DNA of 64,000 nucleotides from Centropus unirufus (taxonomy: Eukaryota; Chordata; Aves; Cuculiformes; Centropidae). The notes beneath the pieces were generated by a model that did no database searches, had not been told where the DNA came from, and worked only from the letters and a program-made list of their open reading frames with translations. Location: NCBI GenBank assembly GCA_013397695.1, contig VYZI01000057.1, positions 3,558,143-3,622,142 of the forward strand. Direction: 5' to 3'. Made by a program: the position numbers and the translations under genes. This document shows, one piece after another, positions 39,401 through 53,192 of this stretch (its first letter is position 1; every line of letters starts with the position of its first letter).

Positions 39401-40309
39401 TTTGTTTAAAAGCAGCATGTTGAAACATATCCTATGAGAAAAGGAATTTATAACTAAGTAGTACAAGAAACGTGAAAAGGAAGAGGAACAAAAATAATAA
39501 TTTCAGATTTTATGATTATACTTCCTTACTCCCTACTTGTTTAGGGTTAATTCCTTTATGCCTCTTGCACTTTTCCACTCAGCTGTTTCTTTCAGGTAAA
39601 TGGGCTGAATTACAAGCTGTCCATCAGGCTCGACCAGCAGGACCCTAGCTTTAAGCTCATCACAGATGAAAACCACCAAAGCAACTCTTCGATACGCAAA
39701 AGTCACCAAAAAACAACTCGGGAGATAGTGCCTTCAATTACAAGTTCCAGACAAGGGGCAATGATCCCAAGGAGGAAAGGTGTGGTACCTTGACCCTGCC
39801 TCTACCATTGAGGATAAGTCAGGAAATTATGCATGTGGATTCAAATTAGCCTTCTGTAATAGGAATTTAAAACCTGAAAATGTCTCAGCTAACAGTCCAG
39901 TGCTTTTAGGGACACGCTTTAAAAGGAGGGGGGAATCACAAAAATAAGAACACATCTTTTGGTTTTCTCCATTGCTCCACCAAGCCACTGAGCTAGCAAC
40001 ATTCTACCTGGAATAACTTGCAGTTAGGTGGACAGAACTCAAATCCCAAGCACTCAAAATAGAAAGCTGGATCTCTTCTAAGGCCTGGCAGGAGGCAGCA
40101 CGTTTGAAAATCTGCAGTCCTGTATAGCACAGACTGGCAAGACCTCTGCTAGGGTCTTAAGTGTTGAAAGAGGTTCTTGTCTGTTAACACATCAATTCAA
40201 AGCACATATTACATAAGCATACATAAAAGTTACAGCAGTTACTAAATACCATTTGCATATCTAAGTATAAATGACATAGCCAGTTACAAATGTCCCTCTA
40301 AGTCCTCTC

Positions 40310-40832
40310 TTGTGAGACTCTAGCTGGATTAGTGTCCAGTTCTGGAATCCCCAACATAAGGAGGACATGGAAGTGTTGGACCAGGTCCAGAGAAGAGTTA
40401 TGAAGATGGTGACGGGGCTAGAGCACTTCTGGTGCGAGGACAGGCTGACAGAGTTGTGGCTGTTCAGTCTTGAGAAGGCTCCAGGGAGACCTTACAGTGG
40501 CCCTCCAGTACCTGAAGGGGCTACAACAAAGCTGGGGAGAGACTTTTTACAAGGGCATGGAGTGATAGAACAAGGAAATGCCTTCAAATTGGAGGGGGAA
40601 GATATAGACTAGACAGTACGAAGAAATTCTTCACACTGAGGGTGGTGATGCACCAGCACGGGTTGCCCAGGGAGGCTGTGGATGACCCCTCCATGGAGGT
40701 GTTCAAGGCCAAGTTGCACAGGGCCTTGAGCAGCCTGGTCTGGTGGGGGGTGTCCCTGTCCATGACAGAGAGGTTGGATCTGAATGATCTTTAAGGTCCC
40801 TTCCAACCCAAACCATTCCATGATTCTGTGAC
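40310..40832 (+). repeat. CR1 LINE, 3' fragment
   Basis: It begins in the ORF2 C-terminal part (GTGTCCAGTTCTGGAATCC), includes GAGAAGAGTTATGAAGATGG and GGTTGCCCAGGGAGGCTGTG, and ends with CATTCCATGATTCTGTGAC. It is 5'-truncated, with small deletions relative to the usual CR1. Confidence 0.93.
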
Positions 40833-43655
40833 ACATACGCTACGGGGCTTGGTCACTAAGAAGGATCAGCTGCTGTATCAATATGGTTCTTTAGTTCATG
40901 TGCAATTACAGCACCATTAAGTTTCCGCTGGGCACAGAACATACTTCTGTTTCTCTGGAGCTCATTCCAGCAGGGCTGACCTATTTGTTGAAAATGCTAT
41001 CATGTTTCCTTCACTGCACAGTGGCAGGAAGGTGAAAAGGTCTCTTTATCAGCGGGTTTCGAATTTCTTAGCTCTTAAACTATAAGATACAGAGACAAAG
41101 CTAAGTCAATCACAGCAGTCAAACAAAGGAATGTTCTGAATGTACAGGGAAAAGGACAACACAATTCACTGAAAAACGACAGCCGCAACAGAAAACTCCA
41201 AAACTACCCATCACGTGGTAGCCCACATCATCTCACCTTCAACAACACTACCACACCCTGCAATGCAATTTCTTCTGAAATAATAAATCTGACAAATCTT
41301 CTAAACTCCTTCTCTTTAGCGTGCCTGTACAAGCAGTTCCGATTTGTTCCTATCGGTGCACATTCCTCATAGGAATCCATGTTCTGTTTGTACCAGGAAA
41401 AAAAAATGTGTTGTTTTCAGTAGAACTCTCTACTTTCAGGATCTCAAAGACACACAGACCCTCTCATCTGCCACTTCTTCAGACTAAGAGGAAACAGAAC
41501 TGCAGAATTTCAAGAGACTGGGAAAAAAATCCAAACCTTCTGCAATTCATAACACACTGGTGAGAGGGAAAAACTGAAGAGGATGAGGCCCTTCAAAGTT
41601 CAATACTCATGAGATCTCTTGTGAAATACACGTGGAGAAGGAAAGTTGATGGTTGGGCTTTTTTTTTTTTCCCCAGACCGAACCTCTACTCCATTGTAAT
41701 TCCACTGCAATGGTCACCCTCCATGTTATTAACTCCAACTGTGCTATTTCATTTCTCAGCGACTACTTCTTATTTCTCTAATAAATCTGCATACTTTTTT
41801 CTCCTCTCTGGGATTTCTAGGAAGTCTTTCCAAAGGAAGACAAAGGACTAAGAAACTCTCTTTGGACAGAGAGCCAAGCAGTGTTCCAGTACTGAACAGG
41901 AGAAATAACCTGCTTTGTTAGTGCAGCCTTTCCAAAAGTCAGCTCCCCCTCCTGTCCTTCCAAATAATCTCCTCAAACAAGGAGATTATCTGATCCCCCA
42001 GAATATTTTCTAAAGATAAACCACAGAAGCACCTGTTTATAATGGATATAAAGCATGGAAGAAAACTAGCAAGCAGAATAGATAACCCCCCTCGGGAAAG
42101 CCATGCTGTAGAAAAGCTAGGTCCAAAATAGTGCTTGATCACCTAATCTTTCTTTGGAAAGGACTCCAGAGTGAACACAAGCAGACTAAACTTTGCCGTC
42201 TTTCTCTTCTTCCCATTGTAGATAAACCATGCCAGCAAGTCAGGGACACTGTCTGAAAAATCTACAGCTGGATTAAAAACAGAAGCATTTATTTTAACCA
42301 AATATCTATACTCTCTCAGTTACAGCAAACACGATAGATTTTGTACTAACAATTTGTACAGATTTAAAGATGAGGTTGTTAATGTTTGCTAAGAAATTAA
42401 TTTTGTGGCACAAAAAAATGTACATACGTGCCAAAGTATTTTTTTTCCAACTTTAAAAGCTTTTTACTGAACAGAATCATCCTCCTGTAGTACATCCGAA
42501 GCTGCCCAGTGTATCCAAACTTACTCCACAAGCCTGAGAAAACAGAGGTTGCCACCTCCTTACCATGTTGGCCCTGCAGCAAATACCCTAGAAGGAACTC
42601 AAATCCAGTTAAATCACTTTTCTACCTCCTAGACAAAAAAAAACCAAACAAATCACAGAGCATTTCCCATGCCTTCTGGGCCACAGAGTAGCAAGCAGAA
42701 GGAAGTACTTTGTAACTGAAGGAAACACAGGCCAAACCTGTTGAACCCAGACCAACAAAACCACCCAGGAGTATTGTAGAAGTTGAAGAAAACAATGTCA
42801 CAACCTTATCTTCACTGTCAAGGGCAGATGTATCATTAAAACGAAAGAAAAGTAGTCAACTTTTATGCCATACTTAAAATACAGCAAGAAAATCCTTAGC
42901 AATGTCGAGAGAGGCAATAGATTTTGGTATAGTGAACAATTTTGGCCAGGAATCTAATCTGGCAACTGCGAAACCTACATTTCCCCACCTCAAAAAGAAG
43001 GTTGACAAAATAATTCAGTCGCTCTTCCACTCGTATTAGTCATATAGCTCGATTTTGCCTCACTGCTGTGGGCAAATTTTCCCTCCCCATGGATTTTTAT
43101 TTGTCAATTAAGAGTCAAAAGACAGTTGGGAAACATGGGAAAGCCTAGGACAATTTGAAAGAGAGGAGACATCAACTTGACCGGAAATGGGATACATGGA
43201 TTGATGCGAAAGGCTGGGGAGAGTACCCCAGAGTCAAGAGCAGCTGTGTTTGACTTCGAGATACCCTTCCCTTCCTTTCCATCAGATCTTATGATATAGG
43301 GAATACACGTCAAAGTGACAGTTCCTTTCATTTTGTCTGCTTTGTTTTTAAACATCATCTGTAATGTGTTTTCTGAGCACACATTTGCACCAGCAAGGAT
43401 CAGTCACAGCAACATTGAGCAAGTCTCGCCTGCTTGGAGTGCTGCTGTGGTCCTTGGGGAAAATTGCTGCTCCGTGCCCTACTCCTGGCTACGGGTGTTT
43501 TGTCAGAGGAAGAAAGGTTGCATTTGCAGAGAGCGTTTGGAAGCTGAATCTGCAAAATGCCGTCCTCACTAGAAAATATCCATTAATGCTGGGGGAAATT
43601 AATTTATCTGCATCCAGGTACCTTTTGCTACTCCTGTTGGAATAACATAAGATGG

Positions 43656-43685
43656 NNNNNNNNNNNNNNNNNNNNNNNNNNNNNN
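43656..43685. other. Assembly gap, 30 N, next to an ATA microsatellite
   Basis: Thirty unresolved bases are followed directly by ATAATAATAATAATAAT (43686-43702). The gap most likely hides more of the same trinucleotide repeat. Confidence 0.95.
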
Positions 43686-46600
43686 ATAATAATAATAATA
43701 ATATCTAATGCCAAAGCACAGGAGACCTTAGATATGAAGGCTTTCATTACTTACCAACAATAAAAGAATTATGAAACATTACAAACAGCTTAAATCTTGT
43801 AAGTCTTTTCAGTCCCTTATGTCAACCTCATTTTAAGTGCCTGGCTAGTTAAACACCTATTAAGCACTTGTAACAGGCACAGGTAATAGGAAGACACACA
43901 CAATTTCTTCAAAAAAATAACTTGCTGCCCTAAATGGTTCACTCTGAAGAGTGGAAATGGAATAGCAGCACAGGGACAAATAATGCCGGTAGAAGGAAAG
44001 AGATACTAACTCATTAATTAAAGACAAGAGCTTTAGTTCGCTAGCCTGCTGTTGTTGTGTTTCACCTCCAAAGGAGAGCACTGACTCTTCAATTTTTCAT
44101 TTATACACAGGAAGTTTCACCTAATAGAATACAGAAATGCCTGTTCAAGAGACCCGACAGGTAACTCTATAGAATAGCCAGTTATGTCCAGCTCAACGCC
44201 GTTGATACATGACCTGCACTTTATTTCTATTGCACTGGAAAATGAGGTACCAGGGCTTCACCATCACACGTACATCCATGAATAAAGCACCTTCCAAACC
44301 AGATGTTCCTTCTTCATTGTGGGCTAGAAATACATTAACTGCTTGTATCCTCAGCAGGACAGCCCTGCAGGTTTCCGTGCAGACCCACAGCGAAAGGCAG
44401 TTTAATTATGTTCTGCATGAAGTAAGAAAAAATACTGCTTTCCATTCTCAGTGACTTCCCTTAACTCTCACTAGGCTTAAAGACTCTGCTTATCTCAAGT
44501 AATTCTAAATATAATTGGCCAAAAAGTATTCCTACATTCCTCATTCATCACAACCATTAATGATCTTAAATATCCCCAAGAAAATACATTTAAATGATCC
44601 TCTTATTAGGTAATAGGATTACCAGCAGCTCCTAAACCAGTCTATTTTGCCAATGGCTTTATTTGAAAGTTATTCTGAGGTATGCTTCATTTCTAACTTA
44701 GAAAAAAAAAAATCAGTATTTTTAAACCTCTACTTGACCGAAAATGAGAGGACTGTGCAAAATTTAATGGGGGTTTTCTCTGCTGCATCCTATGGGCATA
44801 TGTGCAGCATGAGCCAACTCATTGCTCCCCCTAAACAGCACATGCCATCAAGGAGAAATAATTCTGTACATTCCCCACCACCTGCTTAGGATTCCTGCTT
44901 ATCCATTTCTATCAGATTCCTGCTATCCTTTTCTACCTAAGCCAGTTACTGATGCAGGAGGTGGCGAGATCTGTTACTGAGAGACCATCCCGACTCTCCC
45001 TTTTTGTCATCCTCCATGCACAGCTCAGCAGAGCAAAGACAGGTTATAAGAGAACTGGGTCTGTCTTCAGAGACCTGAGCAGTGAAAACGTCAGGGAGGA
45101 AGAACAAACTCCCAGAGAAAGGACAGTGCTCAGTGGATCACATTGTGCCATTAGAACAGTTCTAGCATGCGTCTAGCATAACATGCTTTCCTAAAATCAA
45201 AATGGGTTTGAGTTTGAATGGACACCAGGCTGAAAAGGAATAGGCATGGAACCTCGGACTAAAAGTTTCTGGTTTCTCTCCAATGGTCAGGCCAGTCTGG
45301 AGCCCTGGCTGTGGGCTATCCGGCAGCCAAACAGCATAAGACATCAGTCAACACCTGGTTTTTCCATTTACCATTTTGGCCCAAGGAGAAGGCCATGCTT
45401 AGATATGGAAATGCTTGCCGTTCTTGCACATACAGATGGGGCTTCAAGAAAATTTCCCTCTAAGAATCAGTGGTGTCCTCTGGCAACTTGGACCATACTC
45501 AGAAATATGACGCTTTTAGGGACGGATTCCTAGTCAGCAGATAAGAACAAGGTTTCAAACAGTCACGCTCCTCCTTTCTTTCCCCCTTCTCTCACTTTCT
45601 GCAGGATGCTGCTCCTACCCTTAACAAAACGGAACATCCTACATGGGAAGGTATAGCCACAGGTGATAAGAGCCAAAATGCACGCAAGTCATAAGTTATT
45701 TTCCCTCTGGCTTGCTAGGTCTTCAGGAAGAAAACACTCATGTACCATTTTGCAGCACTGCAGACAGGGAAAAGTGGGTGGATTCTTGAGAGGGAGCTAC
45801 ATTTTCCCTGCCAGTGGTCAGGAACAAGTTTCCCTGTACAGCTCATCACCACTCCAAGAAAAAATATCCATGAAAGGCAACATCTATTGGGTAATTAGAC
45901 CAACAGCTTCAGAACACTGCTGAGAGTCCTCATCTGGCTCCCTGAGGACACCTCATCAGTTAAAAAGGAAATCACTCAGAAGACCTCTGTCTTTCAGATT
46001 TGTGGGGAAGACCAAGCTGAGTCCCCATGCAAACACAGAAGTGTTATTCTCTCCATTTTTAGTCAAGTACCTGATTTAGTATGTAAATATGCTGATGATC
46101 TTTTTTAATGTCTTACATTATTCCTTTGATCCCTCTAGTTTTATCATCAAGCATATTTTTTAAAATTATTTTTCTTTACATATTGCAAAGATGCCTCTGA
46201 CCTACCAGAAACATCATTCACAACAGGTTTTTTTGCTACAGTTGCTAAAAATTAAACAAAACCTGCACATCTCTGCACAGGAAAGGTTATTTCTCTGTAT
46301 TTTTCTTATTTCTATAAATCTTTCACTTCCAGGGCAATGAATGACAGGAGAGTAACCAGCAAAACCACATATGAAATAGCACATCACTGAGAAAATCACA
46401 TCTCTTCACTCAACTCTGCTTTGCCCCATATTTTTAGAATGCATAACAAGAACAAAAAATTCATTTTCTCTGAAACTGCAAATTGGACACCAAGATTTTT
46501 GGATGCTTCTGCTAACTGGCAGCAATCTCTCAGCACCGGATTATCTGTTCAATTTCAGCCGAGAATTGCCTTTAATGGTTAGATTTACCCTGCAGGCAAA

Positions 46601-49600
46601 GAACAGCTGAAATTTTGACTCCCTGCATTCATTCCTGCGATAGCGTGGTCACAGGAGGAAGTCCTTCCCAAAGAAGGTTAATTCAGACTGAGCACACTGA
46701 CTCGAGACTGCTCTCGACAGGGCTGTTTAACAGTAGATGTAAATCAATATGCCAAAGCAGCCAGCCTACACCCTGCCTCACTCGTGGGACAATGTGCTAG
46801 AGACTCCCTTGTTCCAGTGGAGTTGGCAGAAGGAGTTCAGGGAGAAGCAGAACACACACCCCGCTTACATTTTAGCACGGCACTGACTGCAAAGGAAATA
46901 TTTAGCTACAGGAGTGATGATGCTTAATTCTCTAGGCAGAGTAGATTACAGTAGTTATTATTGTAGCGTAAAGTAGCAAGAGTAACAAGACTACCAAGAA
47001 ATAGCTTTTAGAAAAATATTAATAAAGGCTGGAATTTATTAAAAACATTTCCTAGATTCAAATGCAGTCCATTCTCTGCTACTGGCAAAGGAGGTTTTCT
47101 CAAGGCTCTGTCTTTCCTCTCTACTGCTGGTAGGAGCAGAGCTCCTGAAGTGAAGTGTGTGCTTTACTGTGTCCAGTTCTCTGCACAGATCTATTCAAAA
47201 GCTGCTTGGAAATTAACAGCCCAGTTTGCCTAGAGTTTATGCCACCCCACATTTGGTTTTTGTTCCTTCTGTCCCCTGCTATGTCACCTCCCAGCAAGCA
47301 AAAGTAGCCTCTGTATAGAAATTTAGGGGATTCTGCACAGAATAAGACATTTGTCATGGGAAGCAGCTGCTTTAGGGCTGACAGTGGCAGATGTCAGGAT
47401 CCAAGAGGTATTTAAAAGTACCAATGTGCATCACAGGGGGGTTTTTTCTGCCATCTTCACAACAGTCACACTGACAAGCTGCTCTGCCTACAGACACAGA
47501 GCAGCTGGCAACCTCGTCAGTCGCTTACGTCATGTGGCTTGGGGCAGCCACAAGCCTAGTGAGAGGTGATGATTTTGTTGAAGATGTCCATCAGATGAAA
47601 GTTGCAAGCACTCTATCCTTGTGTAAGGATAGAGCTACTTCCCTGCCCAAACTGAAAAAACAAACTGAATACTGACTCTGTGCCAAAATATTCTTGCCAT
47701 TACACAAAATAAAGTTCAAACAAAAGAATGTTATATCCTTAAAAGGCAAGCAAATCCCAATTTGCAGAGCACAGGAGGAGGTAGACCATGACGACCTATA
47801 GCCAATAAATAATCAAATGAAGTTATGCGCTGAAAATGCTACCTGAGGAGCAGAAAACACAGAAGTCTTCATTTCAAATTAGAAGGGAATGCCCTCAAAA
47901 GACCAGTGCTCACTTCTGAGGTGACCAAGGGAAAATATAGGACTACAGAAAGGAAACGTGCCATTCAAAAGCCTGCACCCTGCAGAAAAGGCAACTGGTT
48001 CAAAAGATGTTCTAGTCAGAACATTTCAAAATATATCCCTGAAAAATGCTACTGCGTCACTCCTCAAATCTCAGTGCAGTGCAGTACTGGAGCAGAAAGT
48101 ACAGCTTCTATTCAGAGGACAGTTGACAAAGAATGGTATCCATGAATAATGGACTCCTAGAGATATCTTCAAGTACTTTTTTGTTTGTAAATTTTTTGCA
48201 ACGGTCCTTACTTATTGAAACTTTCACATTACCAGTCTCCTTCCCTGCCTCCTCCAAAAAACCTCAATTCATTGCCTGTACTCTTTGCAGAGTAAAATTC
48301 CATGCTTGTATTTCCGCAATGCCTGAAAAATGATGCTGTTCTCTCCAGACTGTAATACTTGGCTCTTCCGCAAACAAAGAAGCCATCAACAGCCAGTCAG
48401 TTCTTCAGCTTCCCTTGGCTCATTCACCAGCTCTAGACTGATACCTTGCCACCTTAATTTCACTCTTGAAAGATGCTTCATCTCTGAAGTGCTACAGACA
48501 TTTCATTGCTACAGACAACCCACTGCAATTTATGGATAGAAAAGACAAGCTCCTTCGGGAAGAAATAATGTGCTTTTAATGTTTTACTCATTCTCATCTC
48601 GTACACTAGCTGAAGACAGAACATCCTTCTTTTCCACTTGGCAGCACTCGTTTTCTTTGCACCAGCTCTGCCTCAGTTTTTAATCAGGATGGCAACACAG
48701 AATGTAAAGACAAAAGAAAACCAGCAGTAAGTACGTAGAAATGGAAACCACACAAGGTCACAAAAGGAAAAGAGTTGGAAGCGCTCCTATCTGTGCACCA
48801 AAGAACACTGAAGGAACCTCCACATCATTTATATTTAAGTGCTCAGAAGAAGTTGGTATACATTTACCCCGACGGGTGGCATTGCTGGTTCGGTGCCTTC
48901 TTTTAATGGGAGATTGATTCAAGAAACTCCAGATGCACTTGTTTGACCTCAACAGCAAGTGCAGGTCAAAAGCAATTCTCAAGGAAAGATGAGAGAAAAC
49001 AAGTGACAGTGTCAGAAAGGCAAACTACCCCAAACTCATCTTCAATGCCATTCCTGATTGTTAAAAGGAAAACACAGGATACCCATCTAGATAAACACAT
49101 GGAATGTTTAGTTCAGATACAGATTAGTACAGGTATTGTCAGAACATTAAAGCACCTGCAAGGAAGATGAATCAGGTTATCCTTAAAAGGCAAACCACTG
49201 GGCTCAATGCACAGGGGCATCCTGCTCCGTGGGTTCATTTATTTATTCCTAATTCCTTCACTTCAGTGGGAACACCTTCAATTCATGCAGTGGCCTGACA
49301 GGGCTGATTGCTACATTAGCCACAGAAGTTTCAGAACTGCCATTTACACTGAATTACAGACTGAATTACCACAGAAAGGCAAAAATCCCACCTCATTATC
49401 ACCCTAACCAAACCCCACACAACCTTGATATGACAAAGGAGAGAAGTAATCCAGAATGAACAACATCCACATTGTCTGTCCCCATGGGAGGAACTGAACC
49501 AGGCCAGATGGGCCTAGGGGATTCTACTCCAGGGGGTCACTATCATCGCACTCATTTTTCTGCCAACATCACATCCTGCCAGGAAACCTTTCCCACATCA

Positions 49601-50068
49601 CAATTCACAATCAGTCCTCAGGTATTTTCTATACTTTTAAGAGTCCTTGTCTTTTTCCTTACTGGACTTTGATCACCAAGTGCTCCACTCGCTGTCATGG
49701 CACCATGTCATTACCTCTGTGACAATTATTTGCACATACTAAAAGAAAACAAAGTAAGATTCATTCATAACAATTAATGAATTTCACTGAACTTTCAAGC
49801 TCAGATCATGAGGTGAGGCATTTTGCACGCTCTGCTACTTGAACCCAAGGCTGCTTTACTGTCTTTACTTCTCAGCCACATTTAAGTCTCCCTCTAAATT
49901 GGGGGACAGACAGATGACGGGGAACATCTCTGTATTCCAAGTGTAACTGCTGGCACTGGAACTAATAACTATAAAATTACCATGAATAGCTTTAGACTGG
50001 AAAGTTTTTGGTTCCTAGCTAGCACAGGAACGATTTCTGAACTGGGCTCTCAGCAGATATTTTGTCTG

Positions 50069-50412
50069 AGAATCATAGAATGGTTTGGGTTGGAAGGGAC
50101 CTTAAAGGCCATGTAGTTCCACTCCCTTTGCCATGGCCAGGGACACCTCCCACCAGACCAGGCTGCTTAAGGCCCCAACCAACCTGGCCTTGAACACCTC
50201 CAGGGATGGGGCATCCACCCACAGCTTCTCTTAGCAACCTGTTCCAGTGCCTCACCATCCTCACAGTAAAACATTTCTTCCTGATGTGTAATCTAAACCT
50301 TCCCTCTTCCAGCGTCAAACTGTTACTCCTTGTCCTAACCCTGCAATCCCTGATAAAGAGCCTCTACCCAGGCTTCTACCCTTTAAGTACTGGAAGGCTG
50401 CTGCTAGAGCAC
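50069..50412 (-). repeat. CR1 LINE, 3' fragment
   Basis: It starts with the inverted tail AGAATCATAGAATGGTTTGG, followed by the complement of the CR1 3' region. It is 5'-truncated. Confidence 0.94.
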
Positions 50413-53012
50413 AGTCAATTTATTCAAGAAGCTATGTGTCATAATCATCTACGACAATAAAGGTCTCAGGCTTGATGATGCAGAAAGTTCCATGGGGTTC
50501 AACTTCATCTGCTTCAATTTTTAAAATTGCCCTTCATTTTCTTGTTTTTTATAAGACTGATCCTCAAATGTATGAAGATTCACTTATTGTGCTCTGGAAG
50601 CATAAAAGAATACTGAAGGTCAGATTTGATGGACCTCTAGGCCACCAAAATAGTAACAAAATAACTTAAAAAATGAATTAAACAATTTAATTTACTCTGT
50701 ATTTACTTACACCTATTATCTTCAGTCTTTCAGGCTTAATTCAGCTCTTTCCCTTTTCTTCTGAACTTTCCAGATTTTATTTATGTTTTTCCACTACTGA
50801 GAACCTGTAGATTATAAAAAGCTTAAGTCCCAAAAATAGTGTTGTTGGAACACACTAAAGTAAGTACACTTTAAGCATATGAACAGCCCTACCGACTTTG
50901 ACAAACTCATGCCTCATGTGCTGTGTTGAAATGCAGCTACAGAGATAAGTTATTGCATTTCTTCACCACAAAAAACCAAAAAGGCTCTTGCTCTCCAGCT
51001 CAAACCTGCACTGGAATGAATGTTGGCCTGCTGCCCTGCATGGGGCTGTCCTGCTCCACTGCAAATATTCACCTATTTCAATATGTGTCAGATTGTCACT
51101 GTGTTCAAGGAAGACAGTACTTCTTGCCTGTAATGCCTGCAGACCTCCTTTCACTGGAGGCTTCAGCTCTCTGAAGATCACTGGAGGAGGAAGTAAACAG
51201 GGAAAAAAATAAGGATTTGTTTCAGACACAGCTTTCTCAAAGTACACAGGTACTTGGAAAGACAGAAGAAGCTGCTCTGGAGAGAAGGATGGCAGGCAGG
51301 AAAAAGAAAACAAGACAGAGAGAGATGGTCCAGGACAAGAGGGAAAAGGGTTACAGGGGAATTATTTTAACAATGGGAGACACTAAGAATCCTCCAGGTG
51401 AATTAAGGTGTGTGCATATTTCTTTGGTACGTAAAGACCCTCACTGAACCCCATCAGCACACGTATGAACAAAATACAATGTTTAAAATAGTGACTTGAC
51501 ATCCAAATCCATTCCAAACACTAAGGGTACCCTGGACTGTGCTCACAAAACACAGGTCACGGCTAGGTGCATCGTTACAGGTAAAGTTCTTCCACCTTCA
51601 CCGACAGTAAAACTGTGCTCAAGGCAGCTTCCCTCTCTCAAGACGGTATCCGAGAAGTAGGACTTCTAAACCCTACTGATCCAACAGCTATGGTACGCGA
51701 GCATGCAATCACAACATCACAATGTTAACATTCTCAGGATCTGGTGGCATTCTTCAAAATCTTCACCCCTCTAAACTATAGCAAGATCCACAGCACCTTC
51801 ATACAAACCCAAACGCCTGCAGAGACCATAGGGATGGAAGTAACAGAAGTACAACCTGCAGACACCCAACTGCAAGTTCATACAGATGCCACCCCTCAAT
51901 GTATTAAAAAAAAAGCTTTGATTGTTTCAGTACATGGAATAGCATTAAAAATGGCACAGCAGGATCAAAAGAACTAGGGACAATAAATCTGGCATTAACA
52001 GAACAAAAAGGGATGCAACCGAAAAAAGATAATCCTATAAGAAGAAAGTACCATTGGCCATGCACAGAAATATCTCTCCTTATTCCTGCCAAAGGCAATG
52101 CCAAGCCATAAAACTACTGTCAAAGTCTGGGTCTGCTCAATGACCTGGAAGAGTTTAACCAGAGGGCCATAACAAGAAGGGCTGACAGACACTGCTGATA
52201 CTTCTGGACTCTGGTATTTTTACATAAGCATTTCATTCCACATCTGGAGAGGGCTTTTAAAGTAATCATCTTCACCCTCACTGCAGTTTTGTGCAGACAC
52301 CGGAGCAGCCCTGGAGTGCACCACATGGGCACCTCTCAGAAAACCCAGAGAGGACACTCTCCAGGCCCTTATTACACTCCGACTGCTCGTGGGTGTTGAG
52401 CCTACGGGACTCGACCAGACTAACATTACCCTGGCCTAAAAAAAACCAAAGAAAACCAAAACAACATTTAAGGAACTATTTACAGAGTTTTTGACAGAAA
52501 AGTCAGCAAAGACTTCTTAAGGTTTTGTACTTCCAAAGCAGGGAACTGTACCTGACTCTTGACTCTACTTGACAATTGTCAGAATATACCAAGAACCTGA
52601 CTTGAAAAAAGTAAATATAACAGGAGGAAATGGAAAGAAGATGAAGGGAGAAGGAACCTGTATTGGAGAAAAGTACAGAAAATAGATTCTAGGCATGTTA
52701 ATATGAGAAAAATGACCATTTCTACACAAGGAGAGAGCTGCCATTTGAAACTTTCTGGCAAAGTAACAACAAAAGACAGAAAGAGCTCTTCAGTGTTTTC
52801 CATAATCTCACCTGTAATGTAAACAGAAAGTACCAAAACAGCCAATTTCATTAGGAGAGGAGGCAGTAGCTAAATTTCACCAGTATATAGAGGGGAAGGG
52901 TGCTAGAGCTCAAACATTCGGTTTCAGACACCAAAAAGTCTACTTTTTGCTCTCACTTTCTTGTTAATAAATCCTTGCAAGTTTTATTTTTTTTAGCTGT
53001 GTGACCAAATGC

Positions 53013-53192
53013 TAGACCAGGCTGCCCAGAGAGGCTCCAGAGACTCCATCCCTGGAGCTTTTCAAAACCTGACTGGACATGGTCCTGGGCATCTGGCAGT
53101 CTGCTCCAGCTGACCCTGCTTTGAGCAGGTGGGTTGGACTAAACTGTGTCCAGAGGTCCCTTCCAACCTGAGTGTTTCTGTGATTCTGTCAC
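53013..53192 (+). repeat. CR1 LINE, short 3' fragment
   Basis: About 180 bp covering CAGGCTGCCCAGAGAGGCTC to TTCTGTGATTCTGTC, the last part of the CR1 3' region. It directly follows a T-rich stretch (52984-52994). Confidence 0.9.

Noticed and set aside
48849..48957. Minus-strand segment with a donor-like GTAAAT and a basic peptide (RRHRTSNATRRG)
   Set aside because: The acceptor is ambiguous, the peptide is unfamiliar and there is no partner exon.
52808..52830. Minus-strand CAG/GTGAGA consensus
   Set aside because: Acceptor and donor consensus abut directly with no exon between them.
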